Shown: positions 23,534 through 33,136, counted from the stretch's first letter. The stretch is 64,000 nt of DNA from Alphaproteobacteria bacterium (GCA_021774575.1 JAJFIX010000006.1:372001-436000); one strand, 5' to 3'. Program-made: numbers and translations. The notes: generated by a model not told the origin, from the letters alone.

Positions 23534-25013
23534 CCGGCGCCGGACACCATTGCGCAACGCGACTCTTGTCTTTGTCGTAATTGCATTGGTCGCCGCCGTT
23601 TTTGCCGATTTTGAACTGATCGCCTTGAAGCCGTGGGGCGAATTGGCAAAGATTTTTGCCGGGGCGCTCACTCCAAAATTTTTGGACGCGGAGAGGCTCA
23701 TCGAAGCCGCAGTCACGACCCTAGCCCTTGCGCTGCTCGGCGTAATGGCGGCGGCAATGATTGGCTTTGCTCTTACGTTCATCTATCGCCACCGCGCGGT
23801 GCGGTCTGTGTGCGCCTTCCTGCGCAACATCCACGAGCTTTTTTGGGCGCTGATGTTGATGCAAGTCTTTGGACTGACTGCCGCTACAGGGCTGCTCGCC
23901 CTGGTCATTCCTTACTCCTGTATTTTCGCCAAGATCTACTCTGAACTCCTCGGGGAAACGGACCCACAGCCCGCCGCGGCAATTCCCGGCCCGGTTGGCG
24001 GCTTCACTCGTTTTCTGTTTGCCCGGCTGCCGGATACAATGACCCAGCTTGGCACCTATACGGCCTATCGATTGGAATGCGGTATCAGGTCAAGCACCAT
24101 CATGGGATTTGTCGGCCTGCCAACTCTCGGCTTCCACCTTGAAACCGCATTTTCTCAGGGTGACTATGGCGGTGCCTGGGCTATTCTTTACCTGACATAT
24201 GCTGTGATCGCGACCCTGCGCTGGTGGTTCCGGCCTCGGTTACTTCCAATTTATATCATTGCCGCAATGTTCATCTTGCCGCTGAATAGCGGCATAGAGA
24301 TGTCTCATTTCATTCGCTTCTTCACCAGCGATATTGTGCCCGCCCCGCTCGCCCGGGGCGACGGGCTGGAGGGATTCCTCCCATGGATCACGATGATGGC
24401 GACAGAGCAAATCGGCCCCGGCCTCGCCAGCACACTTATTCTCACTCAAATTGCCTTGGTCTTGAGCGGGCTGGTCGCCCTTATTGCCGTCCCGCTGGTG
24501 TCGCGCCAATTTGGTGGACCAGTTAGCCGCATTGCGGGGCACCTGGCCCTGGTCGTCACGCGTTCGACTCCGGAATATATTATTGCCTTTGTCCTATTGC
24601 TGGTCTGGGGGCCATCAATGCTGCCGGCAGTCGTTGCCTTGGCAATTCATAATGGAGCCATTGTCGGTCACTTGACCGGACGCCTGGCCGACGACCTCAC
24701 GCTGCGCCCCGACGCCATTGGCGGCTTCAATCGGTATACCTGGGAAGTTTTGCCCCGCGTATACGGCCAATTCCTGGCCTTCCTCTTTTACCGTTGGGAA
24801 ATCATTTTTCGCGAGACGGCCATCCTTGGCATTCTGGGCATTCACACCCTGGGCTTTTATGCCGATAGCGCCATCGCCGAATTCCGCCTGGATCGCGCGA
24901 CCCTAATTATTGTCGTGACCGGTGTCTGCGGCATGGGCATAGAAGCCATGTCTCGCCGCATTCGTACCCGGCTCAAACTGACGACGTCTGTCGAAGAGGC
25001 AAAAGAGAGTTAG
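23508..25013 (+). CDS. PhnE-like ABC permease, two membrane domains fused
   Basis: 501 residues, twice the size of one PhnE. Two homologous halves each have BPD_transp_1 character. First half: LIEAAVTTLALALLGVMAAAMIGFALTF, LRNIHELFWALMLMQVFGL and GFVGLPTLGFHLETAFSQGDYGGAWAILYL. Second half: GPGLASTLILTQIALVLSGLVALIAVPL, RSTPEYIIAFVLLLVWGPSMLPAVVALAIHNGAIVGHLTGRLADDL and AILGILGIHTLGFYADSAIAEFR. The EAA-like loops are present in both. Likely the single membrane subunit for the upstream PhnD/PhnC pair. Confidence 0.88.
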   Translation: MTLVSLTINRRRTPLRNATLVFVVIALVAAVFADFELIALKPWGELAKIFAGALTPKFLDAERLIEAAVTTLALALLGVMAAAMIGFALTFIYRHRAVRSVCAFLRNIHELFWALMLMQVFGLTAATGLLALVIPYSCIFAKIYSELLGETDPQPAAAIPGPVGGFTRFLFARLPDTMTQLGTYTAYRLECGIRSSTIMGFVGLPTLGFHLETAFSQGDYGGAWAILYLTYAVIATLRWWFRPRLLPIYIIAAMFILPLNSGIEMSHFIRFFTSDIVPAPLARGDGLEGFLPWITMMATEQIGPGLASTLILTQIALVLSGLVALIAVPLVSRQFGGPVSRIAGHLALVVTRSTPEYIIAFVLLLVWGPSMLPAVVALAIHNGAIVGHLTGRLADDLTLRPDAIGGFNRYTWEVLPRVYGQFLAFLFYRWEIIFRETAILGILGIHTLGFYADSAIAEFRLDRATLIIVVTGVCGMGIEAMSRRIRTRLKLTTSVEEAKES

Positions 25014-25031
25014 GGCCGGGGACGATGGTGA

Positions 25032-25055
25032 CTTGGCCCTATTGCCTAGGCCAAG
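25032..25055 (+). terminator. Possible terminator after the ABC transporter
   Basis: CTTGGCC (25032-25038) pairs perfectly with GGCCAAG (25049-25055). Only a weak T-rich stretch follows (TTCATTTTA), so termination is uncertain. Confidence 0.35.
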
Positions 25056-25129
25056 CCTAGTTCATTTTACGCTGTCTGAGTTCGAATTCAATGGACGCCA
25101 GCATTCCGTTATTTTCCTGTTTGGGCGGA

Positions 25130-25680
25130 TCGATGCTGTAGACCGCACGCCAACGCTGCCACTGCCCAAAGTCCGGCAAATCGAGCAATTTACACCGGGC
25201 GGACAGCGGCGGAAGTTCACTAGTCAATGCGCTGGATTAGCGAAGCACATATTGCACCTGGCGCGTTATGACGGGCCGGCGAAGTCTCGGCTGCATGAGT
25301 TTAAGGCATTGGGAAAAGAGAACTCACGTCTAAAGTGTAAAGCGGATCGTTGCCGATATGGAGCTGGACAAACTAATTTTCAAGGAAAGTTGAGACTACC
25401 AAATGCCCAAGGCTCGACGACTGCCGACCTGCGTCAGGTAGTGACCCGGGTGCGCCAAGGTCTTAAATATATCAGCGGCAGGCTGGTGGGCGGGGCTGGG
25501 AAACGTGGCATTCGCATTGAATTTATCCAGCCTGGCAAGCCATATCAGAGTGCCTATATCGAATGCTATAATCGTACTGTTTGATGAGAATGGCTGGATC
25601 AAAACATCTTTGGACTTACAATAGCGACCGGCACAACATGGACTCGGTGGGATCACACCCGCTATGACACAGAAAATGGC
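25130..25680 (+). pseudogene. IS3-family insertion sequence, heavily degraded
   Basis: Pieces in different frames: LHEFKALGKENSRLK then KRIVADMELDKLIFKES (orfA end), GIRIEFIQPGKPYQSAYIECYNRTV (orfB region around the catalytic Glu) and WTYNSDRHNMDSVGSHPL (orfB C-terminus, compare YN..RP...G..TP). Internal parts are missing. It is unrelated in detail to the intact IS at 4660. No gene is seen from 25681 to 25937. Confidence 0.75.
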
Positions 25681-25937
25681 CGCGTAGTTCTACTGGCAAA
25701 CCCCAATAAAAATGTGGGGATTATCCCGCCACCCCATATTCACAGGCGGACTCGCGGGTGAAAACTTAACCGGTCATTTAATCATCAAATTGGTCGCCTT
25801 TGGAAAGAGAGTTTCCAATTTGTGATTGGGCGTGTTTTGAGACGAATCGTGGCGTGATCATAACGAGAAGAGACTGCTTGCGGTGCGTGAGTTTGTAATT
25901 CACCTGGACGTGCCAGAGCCAACTTCGAGGACACGCT

Positions 25938-26204
25938 ATGCACAAGCTCTCCCTTGCAACCGGATTAGCCGTAATAGGCCTAGTTCTTTCGGTGTCGGCA
26001 TGTGTGCCAGGCACCTACACGCATGAGCAGTTGAGTTATCAGAATCAATTTGGTCAACGGAATTATGGAGGACCATTTAGCGCGCCCTTTACTCAACCAT
26101 ACCAGACGGGATTTCAAGGGCATCAGCCAAATCATAACGGCTTCCAACAGCACCAACCGCTTCCTTTTCCTGGTGCCGGCTACCAAGGTGGGTTCTATAG
26201 ATAA
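25938..26204 (+). CDS. Small lipoprotein, Q/N/H-rich
   Basis: 88 residues. Signal peptide with a lipobox: MHKLSLATGLAVIGLVLSVSAC, cleavage before Cys22. The mature part is rich in Gln, Gly, Asn and His with repeated GF/GYQG (GFQGHQPNHNGFQQHQP). Preceded by GAGGAC. No family known to me. Alone between IS remnants; could be outer-membrane attached. Confidence 0.6.
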   Translation: MHKLSLATGLAVIGLVLSVSACVPGTYTHEQLSYQNQFGQRNYGGPFSAPFTQPYQTGFQGHQPNHNGFQQHQPLPFPGAGYQGGFYR

Positions 26205-26566
26205 TAATGTGGCAGCAGAGGGAACTGGTGTGAGGTGGGTTGTTGCTCGGCCGAATTCGATCCCTTGCGCGACGTGAGAATGGAAATATTTAGCCAGATT
26301 TCGTTTGGGAAAACATCTGCCAACACTGTGCAACGTATGGTTCGAGGTATACTCACAATCTCTCCTCCCAACGTGAACCAGGTTTATTTGTTTCTTGGGT
26401 CGGCTTCTGTTTTTGTAGCTAGCCAAGGTCTTATTCGAGTGTTTGTGTCTTGCTGGACTTGAATTCGGGAACGTCCAACAACGCTGACGCCCAGCGCAAC
26501 TCTGTCGAGTCGCGATCCAATAGGATGGAGGATAAGCGTCCGTACCCACAGTACTTATAGCCAGGT

Positions 26567-26606
26567 ACCCCGCGCCGAGTTGCACCTCCGGTGCGGGGTA
26601 TTTTTC
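26567..26606 (+). terminator. Rho-independent terminator
   Basis: ACCCCGCGCCG pairs with CGGTGCGGGGT (one G-U pair) over an 11-base loop, followed by ATTTTTC. Lies ~360 bp after the lipoprotein gene with no gene between; its source transcript is probably that gene or a lost one. Confidence 0.65.
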
Positions 26607-26699
26607 GCCGCCCCGTCACTGTATGTCGTCAGCAACCGCCAGACAGATTGAGTGGTTTTGTTAACGGCGTGATTTTGGCACATCATAATCCTTGAAGAG

Positions 26700-26975
26700 A
26701 GTGATGATGAGACAGAAGCCTGGGCCGCATGGCACGGCTGAACAGCAAATAACCAATAACCGTTGAGCTGTCAGTCGCCAAACTAAATTGGCGATGATCT
26801 GAGAGCTCCTTGCCACGGTCCCAGGTTAGAAGTTTGTACGGCTCTTTCCGTCGTTTCTTCGCCTGCTTGATATGGGCGGAGCCGACCGTCTGGGTGTCCT
26901 AATTGGTCACTTTCGCCAACATCTCATAACGCGTATGGCGTTCGACCAGGACCACAATATGGCTGTTATTGGGTT
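26700..26975 (-). pseudogene. IS30-family transposase remnant
   Basis: The minus strand reads NNSHIVVLVERHTRYEMLAKVTN, a stop, then DTQTVGSAHIKQAKKRRKEPYKLLTWDRGKELSDHRQFSLATDSS, the IS30 catalytic core (second Asp in TWDRGKE). Stops and missing ends show it is dead. It ends next to the membrane-protein gene at 26996. Confidence 0.75.
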
Positions 26976-26995
26976 CAGACATGTCAATGTCGTTT

Positions 26996-27979
26996 TTATC
27001 GCCCGCTCTCGGAAACTGGCTCGGAGAGTACGAAACTCGAATGGGTGGGGCCGTCGGTTTCAACCAAGATCTGGAAAATACCGCCCGCTGGAAAGGCGAT
27101 CTCCGTCGTGCCGCCGGCCGGCACTTCGTGGCGGTCGCCGGTCTTGACCACCCGTATCGTCGCGTCTTCGGTGCCGCGATTGACCAGGGTTACGCTTGCG
27201 CCGCGTTGGATGCGGCGCATATAGGGCACCAATTCAGTGCCGCGAACCAGAAAGGCGCCAGACTCGACCGAGCGGTCGCGCGCGACCTTGGCCGGCGTCA
27301 GCAGCGGCACCAAAAAAACGGCGAAAAAGACCGCGAAGATCGCGCCAACCGCAAACTTGTTGATGGCCATCCAGCGCGCTACGACTGGCCAGCGATAGAC
27401 CATAATGCCGATCGGCAAACCGTAGGAAATATGGGCGAGATAGGCGATCGAGATCATACCGTAATTACCGGCGAGCGAGAACACCTGGCCAAAATGGGAA
27501 AACACCGCGATGCTTTCCAGCGCAAAGGCATAAACGATCGCCCACAACCAATGGCGCCCGCGCATGAACACCGCGTACATCACGGCAAACGCAATACCGT
27601 TAGAAAAATGATACAGCCAACCGACCATCTCGGTGCCGCGCGAATGCGCCGCGGCATCGGTAATCCACATGCCGTAGGTCGAGTTGGTGGAAAACACTAG
27701 AAATCCCGAGAGATGGAACGGCAGCCGGGTCAGGTCGTAGGCGAAAGTACTGAGCAGGCCGCCAAATATGCCGATCCCCAGGGCCACGCCGACTTCCTCA
27801 AGGCGCCAGCGCGACGCCATCCCCCACAGCCCGGCCAGGCCGAGGCTCGCCGGCAGCACGATCCAGGGCACGGTGACGCTCATTTCCGCCATCCCATAGA
27901 CCTTGGCTAGCAGGACCACGCCTGACAATGCGGCGGCAAAAAAACAGAGTGCACGGATCGCCATATGCTGCTGCTTCAT
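26996..27979 (-). CDS. Polytopic membrane protein with C-terminal periplasmic domain
   Basis: About 327 residues. Seven or eight hydrophobic helices from residue 5 to 220 (IRALCFFAAALSGVVLLAKVYGM, VPWIVLPASLGLAGLWGM, VGVALGIGIFGGLLSTFAYDL, GIAFAVMYAVFM, FAVGAIFAVFFAVFLVPLL). After them comes a ~95-residue tail with beta character (ASVTLVNRGTEDATIRVVKTGDRHEVPAGGTTEIAFPAGGIFQILVE), resembling a cupredoxin-like or Ig-like fold but without obvious copper ligands. Family not recognised. Divergent from the zinc-ribbon operon; the 163-bp gap must hold both promoters. Confidence 0.7.
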   Translation of the reverse strand: MKQQHMAIRALCFFAAALSGVVLLAKVYGMAEMSVTVPWIVLPASLGLAGLWGMASRWRLEEVGVALGIGIFGGLLSTFAYDLTRLPFHLSGFLVFSTNSTYGMWITDAAAHSRGTEMVGWLYHFSNGIAFAVMYAVFMRGRHWLWAIVYAFALESIAVFSHFGQVFSLAGNYGMISIAYLAHISYGLPIGIMVYRWPVVARWMAINKFAVGAIFAVFFAVFLVPLLTPAKVARDRSVESGAFLVRGTELVPYMRRIQRGASVTLVNRGTEDATIRVVKTGDRHEVPAGGTTEIAFPAGGIFQILVETDGPTHSSFVLSEPVSESGR

Positions 27980-28142
27980 ACCTGCCATCCTCTTGCCTAT
28001 ACCAATTAGCCGTGAGCCTTCGATAGTGTGTTTCCCCGTGGTTAGTCAATCCGTCGGCCATGTGGCTATTTGGCGCTTGCCTCCCGCGCGAACAGGGCGA
28101 TAGGCTAAAGTCGCGTTCGTACATAATTTGTGAGCGAGCTGC

Positions 28143-28733
28143 ATGGCCAAAACAACGATTAACTGCACCAATTGCGGCGCAGCGTCCGCCGTCGGCGAGA
28201 ATTTCTGCGGCGAGTGCGGCGCGCGGCTGCCCGCAGCGATCCCGGCTGCTCCCGTCGCACCGGTCGAAAGCCTTGCCGAATCTGAGACCGAAGCCCCGCC
28301 GACGACCGAAACGAAGTCCGGAAAAAGCGTTTTCCGTCGCCGCAAGGGCGCAGCATTCAAGGAACCCAAAAAAGCCAAGCCGCCAAAGTCCGTCAAAGAG
28401 AAGTCTGCCAAAGAGCAGAGGCCCAACAAGGCGCCAAAAGTAGCCGCGCCTGCCAAACAACCCAAGCCAGTCCGCAAGGAACGTGCAAAGCCGCGGCTGC
28501 GGTCCGGTGCGAGCCTTATCTTGTGGCCGTCCTCGATTCTGTCGGCGACGCTGTTTTATCTATTAGTCGCCCTGGCCATCGGCTTATATCTGCTGCTCAG
28601 GTACCCCGATTACGTGCTCAAGGAAACCGGACTGGCGCTCGTCGATATTCTGGGCCAATCCCTCGTCGTCCTGGCGGTCACCCTGATCTTCATGTTTGTC
28701 CGTCGCCTGATATTTAAATCTCCTGATAATTAG
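28143..28733 (+). CDS. Zinc-ribbon membrane protein
   Basis: 196 residues. An N-terminal zinc ribbon with two CxxC knuckles (CTNCGAASAVGENFCGECGARLP, residues 8-30) is followed by ~80 residues of Lys/Pro/Ala-rich linker. Two C-terminal membrane helices (LFYLLVALAIGLYLLL and LVDILGQSLVVLAVTLIFMFV) end it. First gene of the set. The ribbon type is that of zinc_ribbon_2, common at the start of bacterial membrane proteins of unknown role. The pair of knuckles is repeated in the genes at 28892 and 33133. Confidence 0.8.
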   Translation: MAKTTINCTNCGAASAVGENFCGECGARLPAAIPAAPVAPVESLAESETEAPPTTETKSGKSVFRRRKGAAFKEPKKAKPPKSVKEKSAKEQRPNKAPKVAAPAKQPKPVRKERAKPRLRSGASLILWPSSILSATLFYLLVALAIGLYLLLRYPDYVLKETGLALVDILGQSLVVLAVTLIFMFVRRLIFKSPDN

Positions 28734-28891
28734 CTCCTCCGATTACGAGAACCCACTTGAAGACGGACGGCTGACGGTGAGCTGCCATCAACCGGCCATT
28801 GCGGCGCATTTCGCCCTGTAATTCAACATACCGATCCTGTAATATTGCGGCACGGTAATATTGATACCGATCATGCGGATGGGAACGAAAC

Positions 28892-31800
28892 ATGGTGCGG
28901 TGTGGAGAATGCAGCGCCAAAAACGGCAAGGGCAGGAAGTTCTGCCACGCGTGTGGTGCGCCGGTTGGCAAAGCAAAAACGAAGAAGAAGAGCGCCACCT
29001 CGCCGAAAGAGAGTGCTGCCGCCATGCCCCCGGGCACCGGTGGCGGCGGCACGCAAATCCCGCAAAATTTTCCCTCCTTACTCAAACTTATCGTCAAGCG
29101 GACCCTGGCAACGTTTTTCCGGCGCTTGCCGCTGACCGTCGGCTTCGGGGTGGCGACTTGGTTGCTTCACCTGTTCCTACTGGTGGTTATCAATGACGGC
29201 TTTAACAAGACGTCGTGGGCGCGCCCATTTCTGTATCTCGGCGGCTCCCGCCTGTCGGGCATGGTCTTTTGGACCGTTGCCTCGGCTTTGGTCGCCGGGT
29301 TTATTGTCCAATATCGCCGCCGCGACCGCGACCGGCCGTTCTTCGAACAGGTCGCAGCCAAACTGCGCGGTCGCATCGCCGCCCTGAAGCTTTATTTCAA
29401 AGAAGCCAAAATGGATGCCCTCGCCGTACTCGCGGCGGGCGCCGGCACCGCCATGGTGATCGGCACTTTGGTCAACGGATCGACCAATTTTGCGCTGGCG
29501 GTGGGCTTCGGCGCGCTGCTCGCCTCGCGCGCCGGCTCGGTTTTCGCCTTGCTGTTTCGGTCGGCCTGGACCACCGCGTTCGGGCTCTTTCGTGGCGTCA
29601 AAATCCGGCAATACGGTATGGCCGCCGGTTATACCGGCATGGCGGCCTCCTTTCTCGGCTTCGCGATCAATTGGGTGGTCGCACCGATGGGCTTCGTTCT
29701 TGGCGTCCTTGCGCTGATCGGGGCCTTTGTCGTCGCCGTGCAGAACAAAGGCGCGGGTGCCACCGGCGCGTTGTTAGCCTTGGCCGGCGGGGCGGTCGCC
29801 TTCGCCTTGTTCGGCGATGCCGGGATTTTGTTGGCCGACGATGGCGGCTTTCGCGAATATGGCTGGTCGCCGTCGCGCTGGATCTCCAGCTCCGGATCGA
29901 TCACCACGATCATGTTGGGTATTCCGCCGGCGATCGGTGCCGGTATCGGCGCAGCCCTCGGGCCGGCGCTATCCGATCTCGGCGATTTGTTCCCCGACGA
30001 TTGGTTCGATCCGCCACCCGAAGATGAGGATTCGGGTGACAACTCGCCGCCTGAGCCCGAGCCCGAGCCCGAGCCCGAGCCAGATCCCGATGACGAAACG
30101 GTAGCCCCCCCCGAGCGTACATCCGAGCCCGACGAGGAGCAGGTACCCGGTCCCGAGCTCACACCAGATTCCGAGGGAGAACCGGTACCCGGTCCCGAGA
30201 AAACAACGAAGACCGAAGAGGAGCAGGTATCTGCCCCCGATCGCCCGCCGGCGCTCGAGGAAGAACCGGTGCCCGCGCCCGAACATACACCGGAAGGCGC
30301 GGCGCAACAGGCCGAGACGCCGCCGGAAGAAAAGCCCGGCTTCTTTGGCAGCATCTGGAATCGCGTCAGCGACGGGGTCACCGGGGCGGGCACTGAAATC
30401 ATCCGCGCCGGCCAGGACGTCTACCGCGATCCATCGATCCTCTGGGATACGGGCGCGAATATCGGCGGGGAAATTTACGACACTGGGGCTGCGGCTGTCG
30501 ATTTGGGTGAACGCGCCGTAACCGCCACCATTGAGGCTGGCCGCGACGTCGTCAATAATCCCGAAATCATCATCGAGACCATCACCGGCACCGGCTCCGA
30601 CTTGGTCGACGGCGCCGGTGCGCTGGCTACCGGCGCGGTTAATGTCGCCACCGACGTCGCCCAGGCGGCCAAGGACACCTACGACAACCCGGAATTGATC
30701 GGCGACACCCTGCTCGGCATGGGCGAGGATATTTCCTCGGGTGCGGAGACCGTCGGCGAGGTGCTGAGCGACCCCGATAAGGTATTAGACGGGGTGCAGA
30801 TGCTGACCGGAGTTGAGAATTTCGAAAACTCGCTGGACCCCAACCGCTCGCTGCCCGAACGGATCGGTCAGGTCGGGCTCGGCGTGCTCGGCGTCTACGG
30901 GACAATTACCGGCGCCCAAAGCATCGCGCAAAGCGCGCGGGCCGGAGCCACTAATCTGATCGGTCGAGTGACGGCGGCGGGCGGCAATTTGGTCGACGAC
31001 GCCGCGCGAATCGCTGCGGGTACGATCGACGACGCAACCCGGGTGGCCGCGGGCCAGGCCGACGATGCGGTCCGTGGTGCGGCCGGTGCCGCCGGTATCT
31101 CCGACGACACGGCACGCGCCGGCGCCGGGGTCGCGACCGGCTCAACCGACGACGCGGTCCGTGGCGCAGCGGGTGCCGGAGTGACCGACGATACCGCGCG
31201 CGCTGGGGCTGGCGCCGCCGACGAAGTGGGTAGTGGCGCGGCCGGGGCCGGGGTGACCGACGACACCGCGCGCGCTGGAGCGGGCGCTGCCGATGACGCG
31301 GGCCGCCCACGCTTTACCCCCGAGGAGGCCCAGGCACGTCAAGATTACGGCAACCATCTGGAGAACCGGGGCGCCCGCCCGGACTCGACCCTCCGCCCAG
31401 GCGATCCCAGCGATTTCAGCCATGCCGATGATATCGTGCCCGACACCAGCGGCTATACCAATGTCAGCGAGCGCAATGTCCAGATGGTCGCTGACAATCA
31501 CGGCGTGACTATCCACACCCGCCCGACCAACCCCTACGCGCGCGAATTACTAGAAAACGGCGACGCCCTGGCAAAACCCGAAATGGTCAAAACCAAGTCG
31601 CTCACCGAAATAGACATGCATTTGATCCCCGACGAGATGGTCCCGGGCGGCGACCCAAATAATCTTGTTGGCCGGGTCGGCAGCTTCGACCCCGTGATGC
31701 CACCCCAAGGCGACATGTCGGACGATCTCTATCGCGCCGTGCAGGACCGACACGGCCAGCGCGCCCAGGAATGGATTGACCAGCAGCGCAATTTCGAGAA

Positions 31801-32239
31801 ATACGCCGACCATATCAGCCGCGACGGCGTCCTGGTCGTCGACAACGCGTCCGGCCTGCCCTTCACCGGTGACGTCGACGGATTCGCGATCCGCGGCATG
31901 CATGGTGAAACCTTGCCCCAGGCGGTCGTCGAGCAGGTCCAGCGCGAGCTGATGCAGGGGCCGGGCGACGTCATGCACGGTTTTCACACCGAATGGAACT
32001 ATAGCGGTGTGAGCCGCGAAATCTCGGAAGAGGCGGTCGAACATGCCGCCTTGACCGGCGGCACGGCGCAGTCGCCTTTCCAAACGGCAGCTGGCATCGA
32101 CGGCAAGATCCGCGGCAGTCACGCGCCGGGCGGCGAAGCGCTGAACTCCTATACGGCCCAACCGGGCATGCAGGCGCCCAACCCGACGGCCAGCTATTGG
32201 CGCGGCGGTACGACCAACCCGCTCATTACCGACCCCTGA
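28892..32239 (+). CDS. Large membrane protein with zinc ribbon and C-terminal class II nucleotidyl cyclase-like domain
   Basis: 1115 residues. Order: zinc ribbon (C4..C7, C19..C22); about eight hydrophobic helices between residues 73 and 323; an acidic Pro-Glu-rich linker (373-480); helical repeats with NNPEIIIETI/DNPELIGDTL motifs (485-665); an Ala-Gly-Asp repeat tract (700-806); and a C-terminal domain (~810-1115). That domain carries TRPTNPYARELLENGDALAKPEMVKTKS with Lys895 and Lys902 seven apart, then SGLPFTGDVDGFAI with Asp994-x-Asp996, then MHGFHTEWN with His1029, Glu1034 and Asn1036. These are the motif types of CyaA, edema factor and ExoY, though the spacings between the later motifs are shorter. 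Catalysis is inferred. Membrane topology would decide on which side the domain lies. Confidence 0.72.
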   Translation: MVRCGECSAKNGKGRKFCHACGAPVGKAKTKKKSATSPKESAAAMPPGTGGGGTQIPQNFPSLLKLIVKRTLATFFRRLPLTVGFGVATWLLHLFLLVVINDGFNKTSWARPFLYLGGSRLSGMVFWTVASALVAGFIVQYRRRDRDRPFFEQVAAKLRGRIAALKLYFKEAKMDALAVLAAGAGTAMVIGTLVNGSTNFALAVGFGALLASRAGSVFALLFRSAWTTAFGLFRGVKIRQYGMAAGYTGMAASFLGFAINWVVAPMGFVLGVLALIGAFVVAVQNKGAGATGALLALAGGAVAFALFGDAGILLADDGGFREYGWSPSRWISSSGSITTIMLGIPPAIGAGIGAALGPALSDLGDLFPDDWFDPPPEDEDSGDNSPPEPEPEPEPEPDPDDETVAPPERTSEPDEEQVPGPELTPDSEGEPVPGPEKTTKTEEEQVSAPDRPPALEEEPVPAPEHTPEGAAQQAETPPEEKPGFFGSIWNRVSDGVTGAGTEIIRAGQDVYRDPSILWDTGANIGGEIYDTGAAAVDLGERAVTATIEAGRDVVNNPEIIIETITGTGSDLVDGAGALATGAVNVATDVAQAAKDTYDNPELIGDTLLGMGEDISSGAETVGEVLSDPDKVLDGVQMLTGVENFENSLDPNRSLPERIGQVGLGVLGVYGTITGAQSIAQSARAGATNLIGRVTAAGGNLVDDAARIAAGTIDDATRVAAGQADDAVRGAAGAAGISDDTARAGAGVATGSTDDAVRGAAGAGVTDDTARAGAGAADEVGSGAAGAGVTDDTARAGAGAADDAGRPRFTPEEAQARQDYGNHLENRGARPDSTLRPGDPSDFSHADDIVPDTSGYTNVSERNVQMVADNHGVTIHTRPTNPYARELLENGDALAKPEMVKTKSLTEIDMHLIPDEMVPGGDPNNLVGRVGSFDPVMPPQGDMSDDLYRAVQDRHGQRAQEWIDQQRNFEKYADHISRDGVLVVDNASGLPFTGDVDGFAIRGMHGETLPQAVVEQVQRELMQGPGDVMHGFHTEWNYSGVSREISEEAVEHAALTGGTAQSPFQTAAGIDGKIRGSHAPGGEALNSYTAQPGMQAPNPTASYWRGGTTNPLITDP

Positions 32240-32272
32240 GGGCGGACACCCGACGGGCACGAGGACATGACG

Positions 32273-33136
32273 ATGAACGAAACAAAAATATTTGCCACTG
32301 CGGCCGAGCGGCTCGCCGCGATCAAAAAACTCGCTGCGGCGGTTGCCGACATGGAGCGCGCTGCTGCCCTGGTCAACAATGCCAAGGACGAGGTGCTAAA
32401 CGCAGGTCTGCGCGATGCCCATGAACGTTGCAGGGTGGCATATAACGCCTATCAGGACGGGCTGCCGCGACCGGCTCTGTCACGCTGCCCGTTCACCGGC
32501 GCAATTGTCCATTTGGCCATCGATAGTTTCGGTCTCGATGGCCCGTGGTGGAATTACGAGGTCCCCGCCCGCCCCGGCGACGATCTGCCCGCGACAGTCT
32601 TTGCCGTCACCGGCGCGGTCAATATTAAGGGTAATTTCTCCAAGCTTACGCACCTCTGCAAGCCCGGCCCTGCGGTGCCCTATGTCGTGCCCCGGCTGCT
32701 CGTCGATCCGCGCGTCAAGGCGGTGGTCTCGACGCTCAAGGTGGGGCGCTATGACGCCTATCCCGTGATCTATTACGCCGAGGACACGCCTCACGAGCTC
32801 GCTCGGGTCAACCGATGGGGCACCGATCATTACGCCGCTGAAATGCCGCACGGCGAGGGTTACACCGTGACCGTCCCCGACATGGCACCGGATTTCGATT
32901 GCGACCTTGAATTCTACATCCGCACCGGCCGGCTGCAATGGATCATGCCCGGTGACGCAGGCCTGACCTTGCGTGGCACGACCGGTCAATGCCCCTATCT
33001 AGGGCTTGAGGGTCGCCGCTACCCGGTCGCCATGCAGGACGGCAAGATGTGGAGCAATTTGGTCGATATGACGGTCGCCGATGCCGCCGGAGCCGAGATA
33101 CACCGGGATACGAATGAACAAGGAGGACGCCCATGA
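32273..33136 (+). CDS. Unknown protein of the zinc-ribbon operon
   Basis: About 287 residues, soluble. The ATG at 32273 has GAGGA seven bases upstream (another ATG at 32267 is too close). A short helical N-terminus (AERLAAIKKLAAAVADMERAAALVNNAKDEV) leads to a beta-rich body with RCPFTGAIVHLAIDSFGLDGPWWNYEVP and VGRYDAYPVIYYAEDTPHELARVNRWGTDHY. No catalytic motif or family recognised; WWN and GRYDAYPVIYY look like strong family markers for a search. Overlaps the next gene (ATGA). Possible partner, substrate or immunity factor of the large protein, by position only. Confidence 0.7.
   Translation: MNETKIFATAAERLAAIKKLAAAVADMERAAALVNNAKDEVLNAGLRDAHERCRVAYNAYQDGLPRPALSRCPFTGAIVHLAIDSFGLDGPWWNYEVPARPGDDLPATVFAVTGAVNIKGNFSKLTHLCKPGPAVPYVVPRLLVDPRVKAVVSTLKVGRYDAYPVIYYAEDTPHELARVNRWGTDHYAAEMPHGEGYTVTVPDMAPDFDCDLEFYIRTGRLQWIMPGDAGLTLRGTTGQCPYLGLEGRRYPVAMQDGKMWSNLVDMTVADAAGAEIHRDTNEQGGRP

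Noticed and set aside
25033-25584. 184-codon frame read as a single protein after the ABC transporter
   Set aside because: Composed of IS3 pieces in changing frames; treated as a transposase remnant.
30052-30080. GAGCCC repeat as a CRISPR-like or regulatory repeat
   Set aside because: It is a coding Pro-Glu tract in the linker of the large membrane protein; no spacers. No CRISPR array was seen anywhere in the window.
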